Source: Methylobacillus sp. (lineage in GTDB: Bacteria > Pseudomonadota > Gammaproteobacteria > Burkholderiales > Burkholderiaceae_C). From it: a stretch of 64,000 nt of DNA. The notes under the pieces are model-generated. The model did no database searches, had not been told where the DNA came from, and saw only the letters and a list, made by a program, of their open reading frames with translations. Location: contig JABBAS010000001.1 in the NCBI GenBank assembly GCA_018607835.1, positions 22,244 to 86,243 on the forward strand, written 5' to 3'. This document shows, piece by piece, positions 37,864-46,268 of the stretch. Each line of letters starts with the position of its first letter. Positions within the stretch are counted from its first letter, which is position 1. The position numbers were made by a program, and so were the translations under genes.

Positions 37864-38507
37864 TGGGCGTGGCGCTTCTGGCAAAGCCACCGGTCTTACT
37901 CCTTCCTGGTTGGCTTAACTCGGATGAAAGCCATTGGCAACGTCGTTGGTCGGCGTTGCATAGCGCCACCCCCGTTCAACAACACGACTGGCTAACGCCC
38001 TTACGCGGCGACTGGCTGTCTGCCTTTGAGACCCACCTGTTGGCTGCGCATGCAGCGAATACCGCGCGTCATGGTCCGCATGTGCCGCGTTTTGCTGTGG
38101 CGGCGCACAGCTTGGGGTGTCACTTGCTGGCGGCGTGGCTGGCACACTCGGCACACCGTGCGTGGGTGGTTGCTGCGCTGGTCGTTGCGCCGCCAGATCT
38201 CAGTCAGGCCGATCTTGCGCCTGCGGTTGCCCGTTGGGCGCCTGCGGTGACGGTCGCCTTTCCGCCGGCCCTGCGTGAGGCGACGGTGGTTTTGGGCAGC
38301 GATGACGACCCCTACGCGAGCTCTTCGGCGACTGCGCAGTTGGCGGCGCAGTGGGGGGTTCCCTATGTTGAGAGTCCTGGCTTGGGCCATATGAATGGCC
38401 AAAGCCAATTGGGCGACTGGCCTGCGGGTTGGGAGCGCCTGCAATCCCTTATACACGCGGCGGCGTCGCACGGTGCGCCGGCGCACTTAACAGATACAAC
38501 GTATTGA
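37863..38507 (+). CDS. RBBP9/YdeN-family alpha/beta serine hydrolase in the par operon
   Basis: The protein has 214 residues. It starts with [19 protein letters not shown], the RBBP9/YdeN opening. The nucleophile elbow is AVAAHSLGCHLLAAWL (AHSLGC in place of GxSxG), the acid is probably in VLGSDDDPYASSS, and the catalytic His is in GLGHMNGQSQLGDWPAGWERL. No signal peptide is seen, so it is cytosolic. It lies between parA (1-bp overlap) and parB (10-bp gap), where most bacteria have nothing. Its substrate and any link to segregation are unknown. Confidence 0.85.
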   Translation: MGVALLAKPPVLLLPGWLNSDESHWQRRWSALHSATPVQQHDWLTPLRGDWLSAFETHLLAAHAANTARHGPHVPRFAVAAHSLGCHLLAAWLAHSAHRAWVVAALVVAPPDLSQADLAPAVARWAPAVTVAFPPALREATVVLGSDDDPYASSSATAQLAAQWGVPYVESPGLGHMNGQSQLGDWPAGWERLQSLIHAAASHGAPAHLTDTTY

Positions 38508-38517
38508 GAAAGTTGAT

Positions 38518-39468
38518 ATGGCATTAAAAAAACCAAAGGGGCTTGGGCGTGGTCTGGAAGCCTTATTAGGCCCTAGCGTTGACGAATGGGCCGGAAGCGC
38601 TGCGGACGCCTTGCCTAACACGGCGAACTTGACCCAATTGCGTGCCGGCATGTATCAGCCGAGACAACATATGGACGAGGGCGCGCTGTATGAGCTGGCG
38701 GAGAGCATCAAGTCACAAGGCATCATGCAGCCGATATTGGTTAGACCTGTGGACGCGAACGGGCGCCATCAGCCGTTAACCGGGCGTCCTGGCGCAGCGC
38801 AGCAGTACGAGATCATTGCCGGCGAACGCCGTTCGCGTGCGGCGAAACTGGCGGGCTTGACGGAGGTGCCTGTTCTCATCCGTGATGTCTCCGATGACAA
38901 AGCCGCGATCATGTCGCTCATCGAGAACATGCAGCGTGAAGACTTAAACCCCCTCGAGGAGGCGCAAGGCTTACAGCGCCTAATTCGTGAGTTTGGCCTT
39001 ACCCACGAAGACGCTGCGCAGGCCGTGGGGCGCTCGCGTAGTGCCGCGAGTAATTTGCTGCGGCTTTTAAATTTGGCAGACCAGGTGCAGACGATGTTGA
39101 CTGCGGGTGATCTCGATATGGGCCATGCCCGTGCGTTGCTTGCCTTGGATAAAACGACACAGATCACGGCGGCGAATCAGGTTATCGCCAAGAAAATGTC
39201 TGTGCGTGAGACCGAGTCACTGGTGAAAAAGTTGAGTGCGGAATTCAATTTGGTTGCGGTGAGCCCAAAAGTAGATAAGTCGCGCGATACCAAGCGCATA
39301 GAAGAAGAGCTTTCAGACCTATTCGCTGCCACCGTGGAGGTGCGCATAAAGAAGCGCGTTAAGCGTGGCTCACGGACGGAAGAGCAGGGCGAACTGGCGA
39401 TTTCGTTCGCGTCTCTTGCCGAGCTGAACGGCCTGATTGACCGTTTGCGTGGCCGCTCCGTAGAGTAG
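38518..39468 (+). CDS. parB: Chromosome partitioning protein ParB (Spo0J)
   Basis: The protein has 316 residues. The opening KKPKGLGRGLEALLG is typical. The ParB/Sulfiredoxin CTPase domain shows LRAGMYQPRQHMDEGALYELAESIKSQGIMQPILVR, then EIIAGERRSRAAKLAGL and ENMQREDLNPLEEAQGLQRL. An HTH domain (TQEDAAQAVGRSRSAASNLLRLL-like) contacts parS, and a C-terminal dimer domain follows. It loads at parS, spreads as a CTP clamp and recruits condensin. The three parS sites lie 1.6-2.8 kb upstream. Confidence 0.97.
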   Translation: MALKKPKGLGRGLEALLGPSVDEWAGSAADALPNTANLTQLRAGMYQPRQHMDEGALYELAESIKSQGIMQPILVRPVDANGRHQPLTGRPGAAQQYEIIAGERRSRAAKLAGLTEVPVLIRDVSDDKAAIMSLIENMQREDLNPLEEAQGLQRLIREFGLTHEDAAQAVGRSRSAASNLLRLLNLADQVQTMLTAGDLDMGHARALLALDKTTQITAANQVIAKKMSVRETESLVKKLSAEFNLVAVSPKVDKSRDTKRIEEELSDLFAATVEVRIKKRVKRGSRTEEQGELAISFASLAELNGLIDRLRGRSVE

Positions 39469-39532
39469 CGGCGGACGCTTGCTAGTGGGCGCTTACTAGC
39501 AGTAAGCGCCATATCGTGAAGGCCACCACCCG

Positions 39533-40948
39533 CTAGCCTGGCATAGAAAAAATCTTGCCGGGGTTCATGATGTTGTGGGGGTCAAGGGCCTGTTTGATGG
39601 CGCGCATCATGTCGACCGCCGCCTCTCCTGCCTCCGCCTTTAGAAAGTCGATCTTATGCAGGCCAATGCCGTGTTCTCCGGTACAGGTGCCCCCTAAGCG
39701 CAAGGCCCGCGCGACCAACCACTCATTCAGTTGCTCGGCCTTGGCGCGCTCTTCGCTGTCATCCGGGTCGATTAGATAGCCAAAGTGGAAATTGCCGTCG
39801 CCGACATGCCCCAGTAAGAAGTAGGGGATGCCAGACGCGTCGGCTTCTTTAACGGAGTCCAGCAAACAGTGCGCTAATTGACTAATCGGCACACAGGTAT
39901 CGGTTGATATTGCACGACAGCCAGGGCGGCTTTGAATGGCGGCAAAGTAGGCATTGTGCCGCGCGGTCCACAGCTTTGTGCGCTCCTCGGGCGTGGTCGC
40001 CCATTCGAAGGCCTGCCCTCCCATATCGCCTGCAATTTCTTGCACCACCGCGGCTTGCTCGGCCACGCTGGCAGGCGAGCCATGAAACTCCATCAATAGC
40101 ATGGCCTCCTCGCGCAACGTTAACTGCGCGTGTTTGTTCACCATGGCGACGGACTTCTTATCCATGAACTCACATCGCGCAATCGGGACACCCATTTGTA
40201 TGATTTGGATCGTCGTCTGCACAGCGGCCTCTATGCTCGGAAAGGAGCAGACCGCGGCCGAAACGGCTTCAGGTAACGGATACAGCTTCAAGGTGACCTC
40301 GGTGATGACGCCTAAAGTACCCTCGCTACCGACCATTAAACGGGTTAAGTCGTAGCCTGCACTGGACTTTTTTGCCCGCGTACCGGTGCGAGCCACGCCG
40401 CCGTCAGCCGTGACAACCTCCAGTGCCAGCACGTTTTCTTTCATCGTGCCGTATCGCACGGCGTTGGTGCCACTCGCACGGGTGGCGGCCATCCCGCCAA
40501 TACTCGCGTCCGCGCCAGGGTCGATAGGGAAGAACAGCCCCATGTCTTTGACCGCCGCGTTGACGGCCATGCGTGTTACACCGGGCTGCACGGTCACGGT
40601 GAGGTCCTCCGCGTTGATTTCTAGCACGTTGTTCATGCGTGATACGTCGATGCTGATACCGCCCTGAACCGCGAGCAAGTGCCCCTCTAGTGAGCTCCCA
40701 ACCCCAAATGGAATCACGGGGACGTGGTGTTCAGCCGCGAGGCGCACCGCATCCCGAACATCTGTGGTGCTTTGGGCAAATACCACGCACGCGGGCGGTG
40801 GCACATGGGTAAAAGCAGACTCGTCTCGTCCGTGTTGTTCACGCACGGCCATGGCCTGACTAAACTGTTTTTCAAACCGCTCTGCAAGTGCGAGCAAGAG
40901 CGCTTGGGGGGTGTCGCGCTGGACAACTGCCGGCATGGGGGCGTTCAT
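39533..40948 (-). CDS. FAD-linked D-lactate dehydrogenase / GlcD-like oxidase
   Basis: The start is ATG 40948 (MNAPMPAVVQRDT), with AGGAGA six bases upstream. The product has 471 residues. The FAD-binding PCMH domain carries VIPFGVGSSLEGHLLAVQGGISIDVSRMN and GADASIGGMAATRASGTNAVRYGTMKENV. The C-terminal cap ends GEHGIGLHKIDFLKAEAG and LDPHNIMNPGKIF. This is the D-lactate dehydrogenase (cytochrome) and glycolate oxidase family, which oxidises D-2-hydroxyacids and passes electrons to the respiratory chain. The exact substrate (D-lactate, glycolate or D-2-hydroxyglutarate) is undecided. It stands alone. Confidence 0.88.
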   Translation of the reverse strand: MNAPMPAVVQRDTPQALLLALAERFEKQFSQAMAVREQHGRDESAFTHVPPPACVVFAQSTTDVRDAVRLAAEHHVPVIPFGVGSSLEGHLLAVQGGISIDVSRMNNVLEINAEDLTVTVQPGVTRMAVNAAVKDMGLFFPIDPGADASIGGMAATRASGTNAVRYGTMKENVLALEVVTADGGVARTGTRAKKSSAGYDLTRLMVGSEGTLGVITEVTLKLYPLPEAVSAAVCSFPSIEAAVQTTIQIIQMGVPIARCEFMDKKSVAMVNKHAQLTLREEAMLLMEFHGSPASVAEQAAVVQEIAGDMGGQAFEWATTPEERTKLWTARHNAYFAAIQSRPGCRAISTDTCVPISQLAHCLLDSVKEADASGIPYFLLGHVGDGNFHFGYLIDPDDSEERAKAEQLNEWLVARALRLGGTCTGEHGIGLHKIDFLKAEAGEAAVDMMRAIKQALDPHNIMNPGKIFSMPG

Positions 40949-41056
40949 ATGGTTCTCCTGTATTGTTGGCATTATTAAACGCAAGCCCCTTTGACTGCAA
41001 CCGCCTACGCGAATCTTTCATAATGATGACCTTGCATTAAAAAGAGACACCGACCT

Positions 41057-41638
41057 ATGGGTAACAGACTGTCACAAATTGCGACCCGAACGGGGGACGC
41101 AGGGACTACGGGCTTGGGCGACAACCAGCGCGTGTCTAAAAACAACTTGCGGGTGCACGCCATGGGCGATGTAGACGAGTTGAATTCACACATTGGGGTC
41201 TTGTTATGCGAGCCTGTACCGCCCGCGATCCGCCCGCTCTTGGTGGAGGTGCAACACCAACTGTTTAATTTAGGCGGCGAACTATCCATACCCGGTTACG
41301 AGTTGCTTAAAACGCAAGCCGTTATCGACTTAGACCAAGCACTTGAGCGGTTCAATGCGCAGTTGCCTAAGCTGCAAGAGTTTATTTTGCCTGCGGGCAC
41401 CCGCGCCGCAAGCCTTGCGCATGTGTGTCGCACCGTCGCACGCCGTGCGGAGCGTTCAGTCGTCGCCCTCGGCGATGCCGAGAGTGTGAATGAGGCCCCA
41501 CGTCATTACTTGAACCGCTTGAGTGACCTGATGTTTGTACTTGCGCGCGTTCTAAACCGTGTTGATGGCGGTGACGACGTGTATTGGCGCAGCGAACGGA
41601 TGCAACAAAACACCGAACAGGATAAAAACAGCATATGA
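41057..41638 (+). CDS. Cob(I)alamin adenosyltransferase (PduO-type)
   Basis: The protein has 193 residues. The PduO-type ATP-binding N-terminus is IATRTGDAGTTGLGDNQRVSKNN, followed by VDELNSHIGVLL, LFNLGGELS, and the helix VCRTVARRAERSVVAL with NRLSDLMFVLARVLN. It converts cob(I)alamin to adenosylcobalamin, needed by enzymes such as methylmalonyl-CoA mutase. No cobalamin riboswitch was seen upstream. It overlaps the amidohydrolase gene by 4 nt, so the two are co-translated, a link that is not obvious biologically. Confidence 0.93.
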   Translation: MGNRLSQIATRTGDAGTTGLGDNQRVSKNNLRVHAMGDVDELNSHIGVLLCEPVPPAIRPLLVEVQHQLFNLGGELSIPGYELLKTQAVIDLDQALERFNAQLPKLQEFILPAGTRAASLAHVCRTVARRAERSVVALGDAESVNEAPRHYLNRLSDLMFVLARVLNRVDGGDDVYWRSERMQQNTEQDKNSI

Positions 41639-42507
41639 ACGTAGATGACCTCATCGCGATTGATATCCACACCCACGCGGAAAAATCGTGCTGGAACCCT
41701 TTTGACAATTACACCGAGGAATACGACCGCGCCGCTGACAAGTACTTTGGCTCCAGTAACCGCCCGACCATCACCGAAACGGTGGCCTACTATCGGGAAC
41801 GAAAAATTGGCCTTGTGATGTTCACGGTTGACAGCGAATCCCAATTAGGCGGGCGGCGCATTCCCAATGAGGAGATCTGTGACGCGGCAAAAGCCAATGC
41901 CGACATGATGATTGCATTCGCCTCTATTGACCCGCACAAAGGGCGCATGGGCGCACGTGAGGCGCGTCGTTTAATTGAAGAGCATGGCGTGAAGGGCTTT
42001 AAATTTCACCCGACGGTTCAAGGCTTTTTGCCCTATGACCGCATGGCCTGGCCGCTGTATGAAGTGATTGCTGAATATAAATTGCCCGCAATTTTTCACA
42101 GTGGCCATTCCGGCATTGGCTCAGGTATGCGATGCGGCGGCGGGCTGCGCCTGCAAAACAGCAACCCCATGCTGTTGGAGGATGTGGCGATCGATTTCCC
42201 AGATATTGAAATTGTCATCGCTCACCCCAGTTGGCCATGGCAAGATGAAGCCCTCTCCTTGGCTCTGCACAAGCCCAACGTATGGATAGACTTGTCCGGT
42301 TGGAGTCCCAAGTACTTCCCACCACAACTGGTGCAGTATGCGAACACGCTCTTAAAGGACCGCATGTTATTTGGGTCAGACTATCCGTTGATCACACCAG
42401 AGCGTTGGATGAAAGACTTCGATGAGGCGGGCTTTAAAGACAAGGTCAAGCCGCTAATCTTGAAAGAAAACGCAATGCGCCTGTTGGGTCTGAAAGCCAA
42501 AATATAG
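41635..42507 (+). CDS. Amidohydrolase-family (COG2159/ACMSD-like) metal-dependent hydrolase or decarboxylase
   Basis: The protein has 290 residues. The N-terminal metal motif is IDIHTHAEKS (HxH), with GVKGFKFHPTVQGF, a histidine in AIFHSGHSGIG, EIVIAHPSWPW and the catalytic aspartate in MLFGSDYPLITPERWM. This is the TIM-barrel amidohydrolase_2 family, which includes aromatic decarboxylases (ACMSD, gamma-resorcylate decarboxylase) and hydrolases. Because the next genes handle hydroxycinnamoyl-CoA thioesters, an aromatic-acid step is likely but unproven. It overlaps the cobalamin adenosyltransferase gene by 4 nt and lies before the operator of the ech gene. Confidence 0.8.
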   Translation: MNVDDLIAIDIHTHAEKSCWNPFDNYTEEYDRAADKYFGSSNRPTITETVAYYRERKIGLVMFTVDSESQLGGRRIPNEEICDAAKANADMMIAFASIDPHKGRMGAREARRLIEEHGVKGFKFHPTVQGFLPYDRMAWPLYEVIAEYKLPAIFHSGHSGIGSGMRCGGGLRLQNSNPMLLEDVAIDFPDIEIVIAHPSWPWQDEALSLALHKPNVWIDLSGWSPKYFPPQLVQYANTLLKDRMLFGSDYPLITPERWMKDFDEAGFKDKVKPLILKENAMRLLGLKAKI

Positions 42508-42539
42508 GGTAAACCCGGCCGTCTAGCGCACGCCGCCAT

Positions 42540-42576
42540 GGTTAAATATAGTTCTAAAACAGAACTATATTTAACC
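42540..42576. promoter_or_regulatory. 37-bp inverted repeat operator (MarR type) at the ech promoter
   Basis: GGTTAAATATAGTTCT and AGAACTATATTTAACC are perfect 16-bp arms around AAAAC. The repeat ends one base before the ech ATG. The second arm includes TATATT (42566-42571), a plausible -10 that would place transcription start at or next to the ATG. The MarR regulator at the end of this gene cluster is the obvious candidate binder. Confidence 0.82.
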
Positions 42577-42577
42577 G

Positions 42578-43387
42578 ATGACATCACCCATCTTAAAAGC
42601 CGTTATTGACGACATAGCTGCCCACGGCCTGCAGTTTGAAATGCGCGGCGCTGTGGCGTTAATTCGTCTTGCTAGACCCCAAAAGCGCAATGCCCTAAAT
42701 GATGGCCTAGTCAAAGCACTGCGGGACATCTTTACCCATATGCCAGAGGAGGCACGTGTTGCCGTGATTCACGGGGAGGGTGAGCACTTTTGCGCAGGCT
42801 TAGATCTATCTGAGCTGCAGGAGCGCGATGCTGCACAGGGCGTGTTTCATTCACGCAGTTGGCATGCGGCCCTTGACGCGCTTCAGTTTGGCCGCGTTCC
42901 TGTCATCGCGGCGTTACATGGTGCGGTGGTGGGTGGTGGCCTAGAGTTGGCGAGTGCGTGCCATATCCGGGTTGCCGATGACTCCACGTTCTATGCGCTA
43001 CCTGAAGGCACGCGTGGCATCTTCGTCGGTGGCGGTGGGTCGGTTCGCATTCCCAAGCTTATCGGCGTGGCCCGAATGACGGACATGATGATGACTGGAC
43101 GCGTCTATGATGCCGTTGAGGGTGAGCGGGTTGGGTTTGCCCAATACCATGTGCCGCAGGGGGAGGCGTTGGACAAAGCGATGCAGCTGGCAGTGCGCGT
43201 GGCTGACAATGCACCGATGACTAACTATGCGCTCACCCATGCGCTGCCGCGCATCGCTGAGCAACCGGCTGATCACGGGCTTCTGACGGAGGCGCTTATT
43301 TCCTCCATCACCCAGTCGGCACCAGAGGCCAAAGCGCGCGTCGCCGCATTTTTAGCCGGTAAAGCGGCCAAAGTAAAAAAAGCCTAA
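42578..43387 (+). CDS. Enoyl-CoA hydratase/isomerase family protein (hydroxycinnamoyl-CoA hydratase-like)
   Basis: This 269-residue crotonase fold protein has LARPQKRNALNDGLVKAL, the oxyanion-hole blocks HFCAGLDLSEL and HGAVVGGGLELASACHIRVAD, and LPEGTRGIFVGGGGSVRIPKLIG. The catalytic residue region (PEGTRGI) differs from the classic P. fluorescens HCHL. The feruloyl-CoA ligase gene 13 bp downstream suggests it acts on feruloyl- or coumaroyl-CoA, hydrating or cleaving the side chain. No Shine-Dalgarno precedes the ATG, because the operator repeat fills that space, so the message may be leaderless. Confidence 0.85.
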   Translation: MTSPILKAVIDDIAAHGLQFEMRGAVALIRLARPQKRNALNDGLVKALRDIFTHMPEEARVAVIHGEGEHFCAGLDLSELQERDAAQGVFHSRSWHAALDALQFGRVPVIAALHGAVVGGGLELASACHIRVADDSTFYALPEGTRGIFVGGGGSVRIPKLIGVARMTDMMMTGRVYDAVEGERVGFAQYHVPQGEALDKAMQLAVRVADNAPMTNYALTHALPRIAEQPADHGLLTEALISSITQSAPEAKARVAAFLAGKAAKVKKA

Positions 43388-43400
43388 CCGGGCCAGCATC

Positions 43401-45257
43401 ATGCAAACCACTCGCTTCCGTCCCTTTGAATTCGGCGTTACCACCGTCTCCCACCAAACCAGCCAAAGCGGTGCCCAATACCTGCGAGCAGAACAAGCGC
43501 TGGACGCTTACCCTAACCGGCTAACCGATAGGCTGGCCATGTGGGCCAAGACCCGACCTAACCACGTGTTTATCGCCCGTCGAGCGCGCTTGCCTGATGG
43601 GCAGCTTGGTGACTGGGTACGGGTCACGTATGCGCAGGCGTGGCAACGTGCACGTGCGATTGCGCAAGCTCTATTGGACAGGGGCCTAGACAAGGAGCGC
43701 CCCGTTGCTATTTTGAGTGAGAACAGCATTGAGCACGCCATGCTCTCCTTGGGTAGTATGTTGGCGGGCGTTCCGTATGTGCCGATCTCACCGCCGTATG
43801 CCCTCGTTAGCGAAGACTTTGATAAGTTGCGACACGTGCTCAAAACCGTAACGCCTGGCCTGATCTTTGCGCCCGATGCGATGCGCTACGGCCGAGCCCT
43901 AGAGGCCGTTGTGCCTATGGGAACCGAAGTGGTCTTGTGCGAGGGCACCCTGAGCGACCGAACACACACCCCGTATCAGGCACTGTGTGAAACACCCGAT
44001 ACCGCCGCGGTAGATGTGGCGATTGAGGCAACAGGCCCTGACACCATCGTGAAGTTCCTCTTCACCAGCGGCTCGACCAAAATGCCCAAAGCCGTTATCA
44101 ACACGCAGCGCATGTGTTGTGCAAACCAGCAGCAAATGGCGCAGTCTATGCCAGTGCTTGCAACCCACCCCTTAGTTTTGGTCGATTGGTTACCTTGGAA
44201 CCACACCTTCGGCGGCAACCACAACTTTGGCATGGTCGTCTACCACGGCGGGACACTCTACATTGACGACGGCAAGCCCACGCCCGCCCTTATTCAGGAA
44301 ACCTTGCGAAACCTGCGTGAGATCGCGCCAACCGTTTACTTCAACGTGCCGACTGGCTTCGAAGCGATTGCCAATGCGATGACGACAGACGACCAGCTTC
44401 GCAAGACCTTGCTCTCGCGGGTGCAGATGTTTTTCTACGCGGGCGCCGCCATGGCGCAGCCCATATGGGACAGCCTAGCCGCCTCCGCAGAACGGGAGAT
44501 CGGTGAGCGCATCGTGATCGGTACTGGCTTGGGTATGACGGAGTCTGCGCCGTTTGCGATCTTTGTGACCAATCCACACGTACGTGCGGGCGACCTTGGT
44601 GTGCCGGCGCCGGGTGTGGAGTTGAAACTCCTTGCACAAGAAGGTAAAACGGAGGTGCGTTACCGTGGCCCAAATATTACGCCGGGTTATTGGCGTAACG
44701 CCCAAGAGACCCAGGCCGCGTTTGACGATGAAGGCTTTTTTATCACGGGTGACGCGGTCTTATGGATAGACGAGAGCAACCCCAACTTGGGCTTGAAATT
44801 CGACGGGCGTATCGCTGAAGACTTCAAACTTGCCACCGGAACCTTCGTCAGCGTTGGCCCCTTGCGCGCCAAAATTATTGCGGCGGGCGCCCCCTATGTT
44901 CAAGATGCGGTGATCACCGGATTGAATAGAAAAGACGTTGGCGCCATGCTGTTTACAACACCCAAAATACGCGAGCTGGCTGCGCTACCCAGCGATGCCC
45001 CCCTGTCAGCCGTGTTGGCAAGTGATGCGGTGCGCAGCCATTTTCAAGCCGTCGTCAACACCCTCGCCAGTCACGCGACAGGCAGTGCCGGGCGCGTCGC
45101 GCGCCTGTGTTTGCTGAGCGTTCCACCGACCATCGACAAGGGTGAAATAACAGACAAAGGCTCAATTAATCAGCGCGCCGTGTTACAGCACCGCGATGAC
45201 CTCGTAGAAGCCCTGCATGGCGATACGTTGGCCGATGCAATCAAACCGACCGTGTAA
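43401..45257 (+). CDS. Feruloyl-CoA/4-coumaroyl-CoA synthetase (Fcs-like)
   Basis: The protein has 618 residues of the AMP-forming acyl-CoA synthetase family. The P-loop is FLFTSGSTKMPKAVINTQRM, then DWLPWNHTFGGNHNFGMVVYHGGTLYIDDG, FYAGAAMAQPIW, GTGLGMTESAPF and FDGRIAEDFKLATGTFVSVGPLRAKI. The last stretch closely resembles bacterial feruloyl-CoA synthases. The lysine near PPTIDKGEITDKGSINQRA is the adenylation lysine region. It activates hydroxycinnamates with ATP and CoA. It lies between ech and a thioesterase gene (1-nt stop/start overlap) in a probable MarR-controlled operon. Confidence 0.9.
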   Translation: MQTTRFRPFEFGVTTVSHQTSQSGAQYLRAEQALDAYPNRLTDRLAMWAKTRPNHVFIARRARLPDGQLGDWVRVTYAQAWQRARAIAQALLDRGLDKERPVAILSENSIEHAMLSLGSMLAGVPYVPISPPYALVSEDFDKLRHVLKTVTPGLIFAPDAMRYGRALEAVVPMGTEVVLCEGTLSDRTHTPYQALCETPDTAAVDVAIEATGPDTIVKFLFTSGSTKMPKAVINTQRMCCANQQQMAQSMPVLATHPLVLVDWLPWNHTFGGNHNFGMVVYHGGTLYIDDGKPTPALIQETLRNLREIAPTVYFNVPTGFEAIANAMTTDDQLRKTLLSRVQMFFYAGAAMAQPIWDSLAASAEREIGERIVIGTGLGMTESAPFAIFVTNPHVRAGDLGVPAPGVELKLLAQEGKTEVRYRGPNITPGYWRNAQETQAAFDDEGFFITGDAVLWIDESNPNLGLKFDGRIAEDFKLATGTFVSVGPLRAKIIAAGAPYVQDAVITGLNRKDVGAMLFTTPKIRELAALPSDAPLSAVLASDAVRSHFQAVVNTLASHATGSAGRVARLCLLSVPPTIDKGEITDKGSINQRAVLQHRDDLVEALHGDTLADAIKPTV

Positions 45258-45277
45258 TGAAAGAAGGACGTCATGCG

Positions 45278-45727
45278 ATGAGCGAGAGCCACCCCCACAA
45301 GACACGCACGTCGGTCTATGAGGTCGCCATAAATTTTGGTGACTGCGACCCCGCCGGCATTGTTTTTTTTCCGAACTTCTCCAAATGGATGGACGCAGCC
45401 TCTCTGAATTACTTTGTCCAATGCGGTATTCCTGTATGGCGTGAGCTGGTTAAAACACACGGCATCGTCGGAACGCCCTTGTTGGAAATCAACACAAAAT
45501 TTATCAAGACCGCGACCTATGGTGAGACTATCCACATTGATACAACCATCACAGAGTGGCGCGCCAAAACGTTTACGCAGCGGCATATTGTGCGGCGTGG
45601 CGAGACCGTGTTGTGTGAGGGGACGGAGGTGCGTGCGTTTTGCATGAAAGACCCAGATAACGCCGATCGCATACGGGCGATGCCCGTCCCAGAGTTTATA
45701 AAGGCAGCTTGCGCGTTGTCTGAGTAA
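45278..45727 (+). CDS. 4-hydroxybenzoyl-CoA thioesterase-family protein
   Basis: I prefer ATG 45278 (MSESHPHKTRTSVYEVAINFGDCDPAGIVFF), with GAAGGA nine bases upstream, although ATG 45257 overlapping the fcs stop is also in frame. The product has 149 residues. The hotdog fold motif GDCDPAGIVFFPNFSKWMDAA contains the catalytic Asp of 4-HBT thioesterases. It probably hydrolyses aromatic acyl-CoA products of the upstream enzymes or relieves CoA trapping. marR follows after 22 bp with an AGGAG site. Confidence 0.86.
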   Translation: MSESHPHKTRTSVYEVAINFGDCDPAGIVFFPNFSKWMDAASLNYFVQCGIPVWRELVKTHGIVGTPLLEINTKFIKTATYGETIHIDTTITEWRAKTFTQRHIVRRGETVLCEGTEVRAFCMKDPDNADRIRAMPVPEFIKAACALSE

Positions 45728-45749
45728 CCCGTTTCGTTCAGGAGTCGCC

Positions 45750-46268
45750 ATGCCGACCGATACGCCACCCGCCCACCCCAAAAAAACCAACGCCGTTGTC
45801 GCTTTGGGGGGCCTCAGCGAGACGCTAGGGTTTCACATTGCTAAGGCCGCGGTAGAGACAGGCAAGGCGTTTACTGCGTTTGTGAGTGAGCCCCTGGGCC
45901 TGCGGAAGGTGGAGTACTCGTTGCTCTTGATTTTGCAGGCTAATCCTGCGCTGTTACCAAAACAGCTGGCAAGCGTCTTGTCGATCACGGCGCCCAACCT
46001 AACCACCTTGCTCGACAAATTTGAGCAGCAGGGCTGGGCCTCCCGCTTACCCAACCCAGAAGATGGTCGTTCTCAATTGGTGCATCTGACGCCAAGCGGG
46101 CGAGCGCTCGCGACGCGTTGTGAGGAGATTGGGGCCGACATGGCGGCGCATTGGGTTGCGCGCCTCAGTCAGGCGGAGAGTCAACTGTTGAACCGCCTGC
46201 TCATAAAACTGTACGGTGCAGGCGATGCACCTACGTCCGACGTTACCTCTGACGTTACCAGCGAATGA
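45750..46268 (+). CDS. MarR-family transcriptional regulator of the hydroxycinnamate cluster
   Basis: The protein has 172 residues. The winged helix-turn-helix runs LLILQANPALLPKQLASVLSITAPNLTTLLDKFEQQGWASRLPNPEDGRSQLVHLTPSGRALA, with the DGR wing typical of MarR. It ends in a low-complexity tail (TSDVTSDVTSE). Relatives such as CouR and FerR/FerC repress hydroxycinnamate genes and release DNA when bound by the CoA thioester. The 37-bp operator in front of ech is the likely target, inferred from context. The 3' end overlaps the convergent nrsF gene by 14 bp. Confidence 0.9.
   Translation: MPTDTPPAHPKKTNAVVALGGLSETLGFHIAKAAVETGKAFTAFVSEPLGLRKVEYSLLLILQANPALLPKQLASVLSITAPNLTTLLDKFEQQGWASRLPNPEDGRSQLVHLTPSGRALATRCEEIGADMAAHWVARLSQAESQLLNRLLIKLYGAGDAPTSDVTSDVTSE

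Noticed and set aside
40949-41056. Cobalamin riboswitch before the adenosyltransferase gene
   Set aside because: The gap is only 108 bp and shows no B12-box-like conserved sequence.
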